From: Desulfuromonadales bacterium | Lineage (GTDB): Bacteria; Desulfobacterota; Desulfuromonadia; Geobacterales; Pseudopelobacteraceae | Reading direction: 5' to 3' | Length of the DNA stretch: 64,000 nt | NCBI GenBank assembly: GCA_013349325.1 | Contig: DUZX01000006.1 | Location: 1-64,000, forward strand | Shown: in pieces, positions 8,901-16,118 of the stretch | Layout: the number at the start of each line of letters is the position of its first letter | How positions within the stretch are numbered: position 1 is the stretch's first letter | Program-made: the position numbers and the translations under genes | Notes under the pieces: model-generated | What the model was told of the DNA's origin: nothing | What the model saw: the letters and a program-made list of their open reading frames with translations, nothing else | The model's database searches: none

Positions 8901-9387
8901 GTTTCCGCGACAGGCGGCCGGTGAACAGCTCTGCGTGGCCGATTTCTCGCGTCCTCTCAAGAGCGGAGAGCGCGATAACATGGCTCTGTTTGTGGTTACC
9001 TGTGGTCAGGGTGTCCGTGAGCAAGCCGAGGCGATGAAGAACTCCGGCGATTATCTGAATTCACACCTGCTACAGGCTCTGGCGCTAGAGCTGGCCGAGG
9101 CGACTGCTGAGTTCCTGCACAAACGGATTCGTACATCGTGGGGCATCATTGATGATCCCTCTTTGAGCATGAAACAGCTCTATAACGCCGAATATCAGGG
9201 CATTCGGGTCTCCTTCGGCTATCCGGCCTGCCCGGAGCTCTCCGATCAGCAGCAGTTGTTTCGTCTGTTGGGGCCGGAAACAATCGGCGTCCAGTTGACC
9301 GAAGGAGACATGATGGATCCGGAAGCCAGCGTCTCGGCGCTGGTCTTCCATCACCCGCAGGGTCGCTATTTCGATGTGTCCCGCTGA
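5932..9387 (+). CDS. metH: Cobalamin-dependent methionine synthase
   Basis: Transfers the methyl group of 5-methyl-tetrahydrofolate through cobalamin to homocysteine, giving methionine in the cytoplasm. The 1151-aa protein holds all four modules. The homocysteine domain has LDGAMGTQLQ, with zinc ligands Cys230 and Cys293-Cys294 (GGCCGTS). The pterin domain is about 335-590. The cobalamin module has the cap and DVHDIGKN, with the cobalt-ligand His729. The C-terminal reactivation domain has the AdoMet-binding RVSFGYPACP near 1091-1101. A perfect palindrome is inserted in frame at residues 863-876, in the linker between the cobalamin and reactivation domains. The start ATG has a good ribosome site (GGAGG, 8 nt upstream). 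The gene is slightly shorter than the E. coli enzyme (1227 aa). It stands alone between the restriction locus and an unrelated membrane-protein gene. Confidence 0.97.
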   Translation: MPQNIISALSHRILVLDGAMGTQLQACNLTADDFGGAEYEGCNEHLTFSRPDVIERVHRAYLEAGADIIESNTFGSTNIVLAEYGLQDQVYELNRQAALIARRACDAFSTPEKPRWVAGSIGPTTRTISVTGGVTFEQLVQAFREQTLGLLAGRVDLLLLETAQDTLNLKAAAEGARLAFDECGRRVPIMVSGTIEPTGTMLAGQNVEALYISLAHLEESLGLISIGLNCATGPEFMADHLRTLSELARCHVSVYPNAGLPDENGHYAESPESLAAKLSRFVDEGWLNIVGGCCGTSPAHIAAISKMVAGRPPRRPSTIRRRAVSGIEPCFIEDDLRPLLVGERTNVIGSRKFKNMVVAERFEEGAEIARDQVKGGAQVIDVCVANPDRDEAADMVRLLEFLPRKVRAPIMIDSTDLQVTELALQRLQGKCLLNSINLEDGEDRFAKTARLLHHYGGSVVVGCIDEDPQHGMAITRERKLAVARRSYDLLVNKYGLRPEDLIFDPLVFPVGSGDVSYIGSAVETIEGVRLITEAFPECSTILGISNVSFGLPQAGREVLNAVFIHHCVKAGLTYAIVNTEKLERYASIDPEELRLAEDLIYWRGEDPVAAFAAAFRDKQQTVHTPAADLPIDERLPRYIIEGIKNGLTADLDIALARGDKPLEIINGALMAGMAEVGRLFNDNQLIVAEVLQSAEAMKAAVAYLQQYLEKGESSSKGKMLLATVKGDVHDIGKNLVEIILSNNGFQVVNLGIKVGPETLIEAALREQPDFIGLSGLLVKSALQMATTAADLKAAGISVPLMVGGAALSRNFADSRIAPQYGAPVLYAKDAMAGLELANRLADPLLCGPLLEELAVRQQSAATSLQTSRTGPTGLKAPTSLALDAPILPAPDFEQHILRDIPLKQVLPYLNRQMLYTKHMGLIGSVEKLLSAGDEKALKLHSAVEEMLVRIEREQLIRPQALYRFYPANAVGNDLILYAPDGTESEVMRFTFPRQAAGEQLCVADFSRPLKSGERDNMALFVVTCGQGVREQAEAMKNSGDYLNSHLLQALALELAEATAEFLHKRIRTSWGIIDDPSLSMKQLYNAEYQGIRVSFGYPACPELSDQQQLFRLLGPETIGVQLTEGDMMDPEASVSALVFHHPQGRYFDVSR
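8518..8559. repeat. Perfect 42-bp palindromic element inside metH
   Basis: Two perfectly complementary 20-nt arms (8518-8537 and 8540-8559) flank a 2-nt spacer (AG). The element stays in frame and encodes SLQTSRTGPTGLKA, residues 863-876 of MetH, in the cobalamin-reactivation linker. The coding sequence around it reads normally. The perfect symmetry points to a palindromic mobile element rather than to selection on the protein. Confidence 0.9.
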
Positions 9388-9427
9388 GAAAAGTATCTAT
9401 ACCCCACGACGACAGGAGGATTTGAGC

Positions 9428-11572
9428 ATGGCTGAAACAGCATCCCAATCACGGCACCCGTGGAAGTTCTTTCGTGCTGGTGGATTTGATCAGGTTTTAT
9501 TGGAAAGCGGAGAGGATCTGCTTGCTCTGGCGCAGCTGGACAAAAAGCTCTGGTCGGCGTTAAGCTGTCCGATCAAAGGGATTGAATTTGATCAGCGCAC
9601 GCTTCAGCTGATCGACAGTGACGCGGATGGCCATATCCGCGTGCCTGAGGTGTTGGCTGCCGTGGAATGGGCCGGCAGAAACCTGAGCAACCACCAGGTT
9701 CTGATCACGGGTGCTCAGGGGGTGCCGCTGTCGGCCATTTCGACCGCTACCGAAGAGGGGCAGCGACTCCTGAATGCCGCCCGGACGGTTCTCGTCAACC
9801 TCGGTAAAGCAGATGCTGACCGGATTACGGTAGAAGACACTGCTGACAATGAGGCCATCCTCTCTCAGACCCGTTTCAATGGTGACGGCATTATCACAGC
9901 AGCATCGACGGATGACGAGAAGCTCAAGGGATGGATTGCTGATATCATTACCTGTCTGGAAGGGGCGCCCGACCGGAGCGGGGTAACCGGCGTCAGCCGT
10001 GCCCAGGTTGAACAGTTTTCACAAGAAGTTTCCACCTGGCTGGCCTGGAACGATGAAGCCTTTTCCGGTGGCGCCATCCGTCTTCCGGAAGGGGGGCGTG
10101 AAGAGGCGATCCAGCTCTGGCACACCGTCAAGCCCAAGGTAGAAGACTTTTTTCTGCGCTGTAGTATGGCTGCCTATGACAGTCGTGCCGCTACACTCAT
10201 GAATAGTTCCGATGAGATTTTGACGGCCCTGGCGCCACGCAATCTGACTGATGCCGGGGAAGAAATTGCCGGCCTGCCGCTTGCGACGGTCACGGTGCAG
10301 GAAAATCTCGATCTGGAGTCGGGCCTCAATCCGGCCTGGCGACTACTGATATCACAGCTGCGCACAATCATCATCCAGCCGATACTGGGTGAACGCAGCT
10401 GCCTGACTGCGGCAGAGTGGAGTGAACTGAAACGGGCGGTTCAGGAATATGAACTCTGGTGGGGGCGCAAGATAGAGACAACGACCATTACGCTGGGTAC
10501 AGACCGTATGCGGCAATGGTTGACTGAAGAGCCTGATGCAAAATTACTGGCATTGATCGATCAAGACCTGGCGCTGCAACCGGCCTTTGAGGCAATTGTT
10601 GAGGTTGAGCGGCTGACCCGCTATTGTCGCGATCTGCTACCGCTGGCTAATAATTTTGTCTCCTTCCGCGATTTTTATACCGGCCACGGGAAGGCTATAT
10701 TTCAGGCCGGCACGCTCTATCTCGATGGCCGCAGCTTTGAATTGTGTATAACGGTCAACGATGTCGCCAAACATGCAGTTCTGGCCAGTCTGAGCAGGGT
10801 CTATCTGGCGTATTGCGATTGCGTCAGGCATGGCGGCACAGACAAGATGACGATTGCGGCAGCGATTACCGATGGAGACTGCGATCAGTTGCTGGTGGGG
10901 CGTAACGGGATTTTTTACGATCGCCAGGGACAGGATTGGGATGCGACCATAGTGCGGATAGTTGATCATCCGATCAGCATCCGCCAGGCCTTCTGGGCAC
11001 CCTATAAACGCATCTTTACAACGATCGGCGAGCAGCTGCAGAAGATGGCTGCCGCCCGCTCAAAGGCGGCTGAGGACAAAGCCGCTGTCGGTCTCATGCA
11101 GACCACGCTGAAAAAAGATGCTGCCAAGCCCGCTCCGCCCCCCTTTGATGTCGGCAAATTTGCCGGCATATTTGCCGCGATCGGGCTGGCGGTCGGTGCT
11201 CTAGCCACTGCAGTTGCATCGATCTTAACCGGATTTCTGAAATTGCCCTGGTGGCAGATGCCGCTGGCGGTTGCAGGTATCATTCTGCTGATATCCGGCC
11301 CGTCGATACTTATCGCCTGGTTCAAACTGCGGCAGCGCAATCTGGGGCGCCTGCTGGATGCCAACGGCTGGGCGGTCAACACACGCGCAAGAATTAACAT
11401 CCCTTTTGGAGCTTCGCTGACCACACTGGCGCGCCTGCCGCTGGGCGCTGCACTGACCATGGCCGATCCGTTTGCCGAAAAAAAGCGTCCCTGGAAATCG
11501 TGGCTGGTTCTGCTGATTATTTGTATTGTGGTAATTTCTGCCTGGAGGATGGGGTACATTCCGTTAAAATAA
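9428..11572 (+). CDS. Membrane-anchored protein with an EF-hand loop, function unknown
   Basis: About 714 aa, not recognised as a named family. Residues 63-74 (DSDADGHIRVPE) match the 12-residue EF-hand calcium loop at positions 1, 3, 5, 6, 8 and 12. A weaker copy (FNGDGIIT) follows near residue 157. The body is mostly soluble and helical. Three hydrophobic segments lie at the C-terminus: about 580-606 (IFAAIGLAVGALATAVAS), about 612-640 (MPLAVAGIILLISGPSILIAWF) and the last about 20 residues (WLVLLIICIVVISAW). There is no N-terminal signal, so the large domain is probably cytoplasmic. The start chosen is the ATG after AGGAGG at 9415-9420; a longer frame from 9374 would overlap metH. No functional partner is adjacent. 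Confidence 0.8.
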   Translation: MAETASQSRHPWKFFRAGGFDQVLLESGEDLLALAQLDKKLWSALSCPIKGIEFDQRTLQLIDSDADGHIRVPEVLAAVEWAGRNLSNHQVLITGAQGVPLSAISTATEEGQRLLNAARTVLVNLGKADADRITVEDTADNEAILSQTRFNGDGIITAASTDDEKLKGWIADIITCLEGAPDRSGVTGVSRAQVEQFSQEVSTWLAWNDEAFSGGAIRLPEGGREEAIQLWHTVKPKVEDFFLRCSMAAYDSRAATLMNSSDEILTALAPRNLTDAGEEIAGLPLATVTVQENLDLESGLNPAWRLLISQLRTIIIQPILGERSCLTAAEWSELKRAVQEYELWWGRKIETTTITLGTDRMRQWLTEEPDAKLLALIDQDLALQPAFEAIVEVERLTRYCRDLLPLANNFVSFRDFYTGHGKAIFQAGTLYLDGRSFELCITVNDVAKHAVLASLSRVYLAYCDCVRHGGTDKMTIAAAITDGDCDQLLVGRNGIFYDRQGQDWDATIVRIVDHPISIRQAFWAPYKRIFTTIGEQLQKMAAARSKAAEDKAAVGLMQTTLKKDAAKPAPPPFDVGKFAGIFAAIGLAVGALATAVASILTGFLKLPWWQMPLAVAGIILLISGPSILIAWFKLRQRNLGRLLDANGWAVNTRARINIPFGASLTTLARLPLGAALTMADPFAEKKRPWKSWLVLLIICIVVISAWRMGYIPLK

Positions 11573-11695
11573 CGGCTGCTATCCAGGCCGCATAATTTTT
11601 GAAAATGTATTGAAAATAGTTCTGGACGAATCGGTAACTCTCCCGTATTTTGTCCCGTCGCACAAACTATACTCAACACGAAGGATGGTACCAAC

Positions 11696-12217
11696 ATGGC
11701 ACATGCAGCAACGGGAAACCTTGTAACAATCAACTATACCGGGACACTGGCAGATGGTACAGTGTTTGACTCGACCCTTGAAGGGCTGGAATGCGACGAT
11801 CAGGAATGCAGTGACGAGAGCTGTGATGATGGCTGTGATGATGGCTGTGATGATGACTGCGGATGTGGCCATGCCAGCGGCCCGATGACCTTCAAGCTGG
11901 GTGAAGCAATCCTGTTTCCACAGATTGACGAGGCCATTGTCGGTATGACCCCCGGCGAAAAAAAGACTATTACCATCGTAGCTGCCGACGCTTTTGGCGA
12001 ATACGACAAGGAGTTCATTTTTACGGTTCCGCGTAGCGATTTACCGTCAGATATGATTCCGGAGGTCGGCGATGAACTCTCCCTGACCAACGAGGATGAC
12101 GAAGAGATTGATGTTGTCGTACTGGAATTGACGGATGAGGAAGTAACTTTCGACAGCAATCACCCGCTGGCCGGAGAAGACGTCATCTTTGAGATTGAAC
12201 TGGTAAGCATCCAGTAG
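11696..12217 (+). CDS. SlyD-like FKBP-type peptidyl-prolyl isomerase with a Cys/Asp-rich loop
   Basis: 173 aa. FKBP/SlyD proteins accelerate proline isomerisation, act as chaperones and often bind nickel. The FKBP core is seen as VTINYTGTLADGTVFDST (10-27), then MTFKLGEAILFPQIDEAIVGMTPGEKKTI, then AFGEYDKEFIFTVPRSDL and a short insert-in-flap domain ending in an acidic tail. Between FDSTLEG and GPMTF lies an insert of about 30 residues with Cys at 33, 38, 43, 47, 51, 55 and 57, His59 and many Asp/Glu. In SlyD the metal-binding region is normally a C-terminal tail. The DNA for the insert contains a 12-bp tandem repeat. The gene is preceded by AAGGATGG. Confidence 0.9.
   Translation: MAHAATGNLVTINYTGTLADGTVFDSTLEGLECDDQECSDESCDDGCDDGCDDDCGCGHASGPMTFKLGEAILFPQIDEAIVGMTPGEKKTITIVAADAFGEYDKEFIFTVPRSDLPSDMIPEVGDELSLTNEDDEEIDVVVLELTDEEVTFDSNHPLAGEDVIFEIELVSIQ
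11822..11857. repeat. 12-bp tandem repeat coding for Cys-Asp-Asp-Gly units
   Basis: Three copies of TGTGATGATGGC lie in tandem (11822-11833, 11834-11845 and 11846-11857, the last with one change). They encode CDDG-CDDG-CDDD in the metal-loop insert of the SlyD-like protein. Repeat slippage could lengthen or shorten the loop without shifting the frame. Confidence 0.9.
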
Positions 12218-12251
12218 TGTCCGGCAGCCGCCTTAATCGGGGAACAGTTCT

Positions 12252-12851
12252 GTGAATCTGCTCTATGCGCTTGATCTGCTGGGAACGGCGGCGTTTGCCG
12301 CTTCGGGTGCCTGGGCCGGTGTCCGGCGGGATATGGATCTGTTTGGAGTAGTACTGCTGGGACTGGTGACGGCAAATGGGGGGGGAACCGTGCGTGATCT
12401 TTTGCTCGGGGCCCCCCCCTTTATTCTCAAAAACGAAACCTATCTGTATCTGTCCCTGATGGTCTCCTTATTGGTATTTGTGTTCCACCACAAGATGGAA
12501 TTCCTGCAGCATCCGCTCCAGTATTTTGATGCCGTCGGTCTGGGGACTTTTGTGGTTATCGGAACCGGCAAGGCCATTACCTATCAGATAGGTTTCTTTG
12601 GATCGGTCATGATGGGGGTTATGACGGCTACAGCGGGGGGGATGATTCGGGATGTTCTTTCCAACCAGGTTCCGCTTGTCCTGCAACGCGAAGTGTATGC
12701 CTCCGCCTGTATTGCCGGCGGCATCCTGCTCTACCTGCTGCATCTGACGACATTCCCAGAAAGCTGGGCACTTGTTGTTGCGGCACTGACGGTTATAGCC
12801 GTCCGCCTGCTGGCCATCCAGAAAGGGTGGGCCCTGCCACGCGCCACATAA
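12252..12851 (+). CDS. TRIC-type cation channel family protein (YicG/UPF0126)
   Basis: 199 aa, integral inner-membrane protein. Two internal repeats with the paired motif GTAAFAASGAWAG...ANGGGTVRDLLLG and GTGKAITYQ...ATAGGMIRDVLSN are characteristic of the UPF0126/TRIC channel family, with seven predicted hydrophobic segments. The start is the GTG at 12252, 34 nt after the isomerase stop, so the two may be co-transcribed. Physiological substrates of bacterial TRIC proteins are poorly known; monovalent cation conduction is the family expectation. Confidence 0.9.
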   Translation: MNLLYALDLLGTAAFAASGAWAGVRRDMDLFGVVLLGLVTANGGGTVRDLLLGAPPFILKNETYLYLSLMVSLLVFVFHHKMEFLQHPLQYFDAVGLGTFVVIGTGKAITYQIGFFGSVMMGVMTATAGGMIRDVLSNQVPLVLQREVYASACIAGGILLYLLHLTTFPESWALVVAALTVIAVRLLAIQKGWALPRAT

Positions 12852-12951
12852 AGTGCCAATCCCGATAACAGGTACAAAGCGAACTACTATACACAAAAAA
12901 ATAATTTTTAAACAGTCTAGTAATGCCGCTTTTAGTCCGGTATAGTTAATT

Positions 12952-12971
12952 TAAAGGTGGCGCCACCTTTA
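12952..12971. repeat. Perfect 20-bp palindrome upstream of the DEAD-box helicase gene
   Basis: TAAAGGTGGC/GCCACCTTTA is perfectly symmetric with no loop, so it is a candidate binding site for a dimeric regulator or a short hairpin. It lies 183 nt upstream of the rhlE-like start, in a 302-nt gene-free stretch (12852-13153). An AGGAGGT follows at 12982-12989 but no ATG is near it. Confidence 0.6.
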
Positions 12972-13097
12972 GTACATATCTGAGGAGGTAGGAACAATAG
13001 AGGTTGCATCAGACCAACATTCAGTACTGCATCATCCAGCCGACTTATAAAACAGTCGGATCCACCCGTGTAAAGGGAACAAATAAGCATTGAGAAG

Positions 13098-13124
13098 AGG
13101 GGCCCGTTCATCTAGCGGGCCTTT
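13098..13124 (+). promoter_or_regulatory. Hairpin in the leader of the DEAD-box helicase (possible attenuator)
   Basis: GGCCCG (13101-13106) pairs with CGGGCC (13116-13121). Two G-U pairs and one A-U pair extend the stem, and a short T-stretch follows. It sits 30 nt upstream of the helicase start. Its form resembles a weak terminator, which would fit cold- or RNA-structure-dependent control of a helicase leader. That role is inference. Confidence 0.4.
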
Positions 13125-13153
13125 CATCGTTTATGCGCGAAAGAAGGAGCAGC

Positions 13154-14494
13154 ATGCAGTTTCAATCATTTCAATTTCACCCCTCCATCGCCGCAAGCAT
13201 TACGGCCGCCGGTTACGTCACCCCAACCCCTATTCAGCAGCAATCTATCCCGACCGTTCTTGCGGAACGCGATGTGATGGGGCTGGCCCAGACCGGCACC
13301 GGTAAGACCGCTGCGTTTGCCTTACCGATACTGCAGCGCCTGATGGACGGCCCCCGTGGTAAGGTGCGGGCCCTGATCGTTGCACCGACCCGCGAACTGG
13401 CCGAGCAGATCCACGAGGCTTTCGGCGTGTTGGGCAAACAGACCCGCCTCAAAAGCGTCACCGTGTATGGCGGCGTCAACGTCAACCCGCAGATTCAGGC
13501 GCTGAAAAACGGCGTTGAAATCGTGGTCGCCTGTCCGGGACGGCTGCTCGATCACCTCTCGCAAGGTACCGTCGACCTCTCCCATTTGGAAGTTCTGGTT
13601 CTGGACGAGGCGGATCAGATGTTCGACATGGGTTTTCTGCCGGATATCAAGCGGATCCTGAAGCAGATTCCGGCCAAGCGCCAGACCCTGCTTTTCTCAG
13701 CAACCATGCCGCCTGATATCAGGAAGCTGGCCCAGGAAATCCTGACCGATCCGGTGACGGTGCAGGTCGGTAATACGGCGCCGCCGGTAACGGTCTCCCA
13801 TGCTCTCTATCCGGTCGAGCAGCACCTGAAGACCGGCCTGCTGCTGGAGTTACTGCAGCATACCGATACGGACTCGGTGCTGATCTTTACGCGTACCAAG
13901 TATCGCGCCAAGCGTCTCGGCGAACAGCTGGAGAAGGCCGGTTACAAGGCCGCCTCGCTGCAGGGCAATCTCTCCCAAAACCGGCGTCAGGCAGCACTGG
14001 ACGGTTTCCGTGACGGCACCTACCAGATCCTGGTGGCCACCGACATCGCCGCACGCGGTATCGACGTGTCTCAGATTTCGCACGTTGTTAATTATGATAT
14101 TCCGGACACGCCGGAAGCGTATGTGCACCGCATCGGTCGTACCGGCCGTGCCGCCAAGAGCGGTGATGCATTTACGATGGTCTCCAGCGAAGATGCGCTG
14201 ATGGTGCGCACAATCGAGAAGAAGTTGGGTGTGCCACTGGAACGACGCACCCTCGATGGATTCGATTACAGCGTCCCTGCGCCCAAAAAAGATGCCGAGT
14301 TCGCCCGTCCACCGCGTGAACCACGTCCGCAGCGCAAGCCGGCCGATACAAAAAAAGGCGCAGCCCCTTCCATCAATCCGTTCAAGAGTGATCACGCCGG
14401 CAGTAAACCGGCCGGTCGGCCGCAGCAGGCCCGACCGGCAGCAGCCGGGAATGCCCCCAAATCAATTTTTAACAGCTCTCGCCGCGGCAAATAA
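13154..14494 (+). CDS. rhlE: DEAD-box ATP-dependent RNA helicase, RhlE type
   Basis: 446 aa. Unwinds structured RNA in the cytoplasm, typically for ribosome assembly, mRNA decay or cold adaptation. The Q motif (FQFHPSI...TPIQQQSIP), AQTGTGKT (Walker A), PTRELAEQ, DEAD (VLDEADQMFD), SAT, ARGID and HRIGRTGR are all present. The C-terminal about 80 residues are a basic, Pro/Arg/Lys-rich tail (RPQRKPADTKKG...SSRRGK) as in RhlE. The start at 13154 follows AAGGAGC; an upstream in-frame ATG at 13133 lacks such a site. A long leader with a palindrome and a hairpin precedes the gene, and a strong bidirectional terminator follows. Confidence 0.93.
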   Translation: MQFQSFQFHPSIAASITAAGYVTPTPIQQQSIPTVLAERDVMGLAQTGTGKTAAFALPILQRLMDGPRGKVRALIVAPTRELAEQIHEAFGVLGKQTRLKSVTVYGGVNVNPQIQALKNGVEIVVACPGRLLDHLSQGTVDLSHLEVLVLDEADQMFDMGFLPDIKRILKQIPAKRQTLLFSATMPPDIRKLAQEILTDPVTVQVGNTAPPVTVSHALYPVEQHLKTGLLLELLQHTDTDSVLIFTRTKYRAKRLGEQLEKAGYKAASLQGNLSQNRRQAALDGFRDGTYQILVATDIAARGIDVSQISHVVNYDIPDTPEAYVHRIGRTGRAAKSGDAFTMVSSEDALMVRTIEKKLGVPLERRTLDGFDYSVPAPKKDAEFARPPREPRPQRKPADTKKGAAPSINPFKSDHAGSKPAGRPQQARPAAAGNAPKSIFNSSRRGK

Positions 14495-14498
14495 CCCG

Positions 14499-14540
14499 GA
14501 CACAAAAAAGGCAGCCCACGTGGGCTGCCTTTTTTGTGTC
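14499..14540. terminator. Bidirectional intrinsic terminator between rhlE and folD
   Basis: A perfect 42-bp palindrome with centre GGCAGCCCAC/GTGGGCTGCC, flanked by A6 on the left and T6 on the right. It can end transcription from both convergent genes. Confidence 0.95.
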
Positions 14541-14556
14541 TTTGATGTGCTGTAGA

Positions 14557-15429
14557 TCAGGTAAGATCGAAATTATTCTGATACGCCATCAGTGTATTGA
14601 TCATCAGGGCAGCCACGGTCATGCGGCCGACGCCGCCCGGTACCGGCGTTATCCAGGAACATTTTGAGCTGACCCGCGTAAAATCAACGTCTCCCACCAG
14701 CGAGCCATTTTCAAGCCGGTTGATACCGACGTCGATCATCACGACCCCCTCTTTAACCATATCCTCGGTAACGAAGCCGGGAATACCGACTGCGACAACG
14801 ATGATATCAGCCCGCCGGGTCTCATCCAACAGGAGTTCGCGGGGCGTTTCGATATGGGTCAGGGTGACGGTGGCGTTGCCGATGTCAAAATCGTTGGAAA
14901 GCATAATCGATATCGGTTTGCCCACAATATTTGACCGGCCGATCACGACACAATGTTTCCCTTTGACCGTTATTTCATAAAACTGCAGCAGCTTGCAGAT
15001 GCCGTAGGCTGTGGCCGGACGGAAGGCTTTTTGTCCCAGTGTCATGCGTCCGAAGTTAGTCGGATGGAAACCGTCAATATCCTTTTCCGGAGCAATCGCA
15101 TTGATGATATTTTGCGGGTTGATATGCTGCGGCACGGGCAACTGGACGATCAGGCCGTCAGTTGACGGATCAGCGTTTATGGCGGTAATCGCTGCCAACA
15201 GCTCAGACTCGGAAACCGTCTCGGGAAAACGGAGCAGGGCGCTGTCGAAACCGGCCTTGCGGCAGGAAACAATCTTCGATTTCACATACGACTCGCTTGG
15301 GGCATGGTCGCCGACCAGGATTACGGTCATGTGTGGTTTACGCAGTCCTGAAGCGATATAGCCGTTCACCTTGACGGCGACATCAGCAACAAGGCTTTCC
15401 GCACATATTTTTCCATCCAGCAGTTTCAT
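14557..15429 (-). CDS. folD: Bifunctional methylene-THF dehydrogenase / methenyl-THF cyclohydrolase
   Basis: 290 aa. Interconverts 5,10-methylene-THF and 10-formyl-THF in one-carbon metabolism. Visible motifs: [16 protein letters not shown] (with the catalytic Lys), [23 protein letters not shown], the nucleotide-binding [12 protein letters not shown] and the C-terminal [13 protein letters not shown] chose the ATG at 15429, with AGAGGA about 9 nt upstream. ATG 15438 and GTG 15456 are longer alternatives; the latter would overlap the parvulin stop. It lies directly downstream of the parvulin gene on the same strand. FolD and MetH in the same window reflect folate one-carbon use but are not in one operon. 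Confidence 0.96.
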   Translation of the reverse strand: MKLLDGKICAESLVADVAVKVNGYIASGLRKPHMTVILVGDHAPSESYVKSKIVSCRKAGFDSALLRFPETVSESELLAAITAINADPSTDGLIVQLPVPQHINPQNIINAIAPEKDIDGFHPTNFGRMTLGQKAFRPATAYGICKLLQFYEITVKGKHCVVIGRSNIVGKPISIMLSNDFDIGNATVTLTHIETPRELLLDETRRADIIVVAVGIPGFVTEDMVKEGVVMIDVGINRLENGSLVGDVDFTRVSSKCSWITPVPGGVGRMTVAALMINTLMAYQNNFDLT

Positions 15430-15448
15430 ACCGGCCATTCCTCTGGTG

Positions 15449-15730
15449 TTACTCACTACGTTTGGTGACTTCGATCAGGTGGTAGCCGAACTGGGTCTGT
15501 ACCGGTCCCAGCACTTTGCCGACCTCACCGGTGAAAACAACCTGGTCAAATTCCTTGACCATCTGTCCCGGGCTGAATTCGCCCAGACTGCCACCATCAC
15601 GTTTTGAGGGGCAGAGTGAGTTTTCGCGGGCACAGGCGGCAAAATCCTCTCCAGCTTCTATCTTTGTCTTCAGCGCTTCACAGGCTTCTTTGGTTGCAAC
15701 TAAAATGTGGCGGGCACTTGCTTTAGCCAT
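15449..15730 (-). CDS. Parvulin-type peptidyl-prolyl isomerase, single domain
   Basis: 93 aa, about the size of E. coli PpiC (Par10). It begins [11 protein letters not shown] and contains the rotamase signature [23 protein letters not shown] and ends [12 protein letters not shown]. There is no signal peptide, so it is a cytoplasmic stand-alone parvulin. The start ATG at 15730 follows AAGGAGTC; a longer frame to 15781 has no such site. folD begins about 20 nt downstream. Confidence 0.93.
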   Translation of the reverse strand: MAKASARHILVATKEACEALKTKIEAGEDFAACARENSLCPSKRDGGSLGEFSPGQMVKEFDQVVFTGEVGKVLGPVQTQFGYHLIEVTKRSE

Positions 15731-16031
15731 GTCTGACTCCTTGCATACGGTATTGTTGCAGAAACAAACCTGCAGATGCACTTCATGAGGTACTATCTGA
15801 CATTTTTACCGGCAATAGTCAATATGTCAATCTGGCGTTCCACGCCGCAGTTCGCGTAAGGTCGTGAAGCGGTTATTGCGGCACGCTCTTTTTGTGTACT
15901 CATGTGAGTTTTAATTTGACTCATAAGACGTGTTCGGGCTAAAGCAGGAGTAAGGTGAGCAGAGTCGTCGAAACAAAAATCTGCTGTTATTGTATATTCG
16001 CAGAGCTGTTGCAGCATATTCTTTGCTGTTG

Positions 16032-16047
16032 TGGCACAATCCCTGCT
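16032..16047 (+). promoter_or_regulatory. Sigma-54 (-24/-12) promoter of gltB-gltD
   Basis: TGGCAC-AATCC-CTGCT matches the RpoN consensus TGGCAC-N5-TTGCA/T, with the GG and GC doublets 12 nt apart. It lies about 72 nt upstream of the chosen gltB start and on the correct strand. It would place glutamate synthase under nitrogen-responsive activator control. No enhancer site was identified with confidence in the AT-rich sequence at 15800-16030, which otherwise holds no gene that I can support. Confidence 0.8.
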
Positions 16048-16118
16048 AGAATACTCGTCCGACGTAGCCGAAAGAGAAGCACTCATACGGAATGAAATAC
16101 GGGCAAAAAGGGTCTTTC

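Noticed and set aside
15793-16086. A 97-codon minus-strand frame upstream of gltB
   Set aside because: It overlaps the sigma-54 promoter region, resembles no family I know and has no ribosome site.
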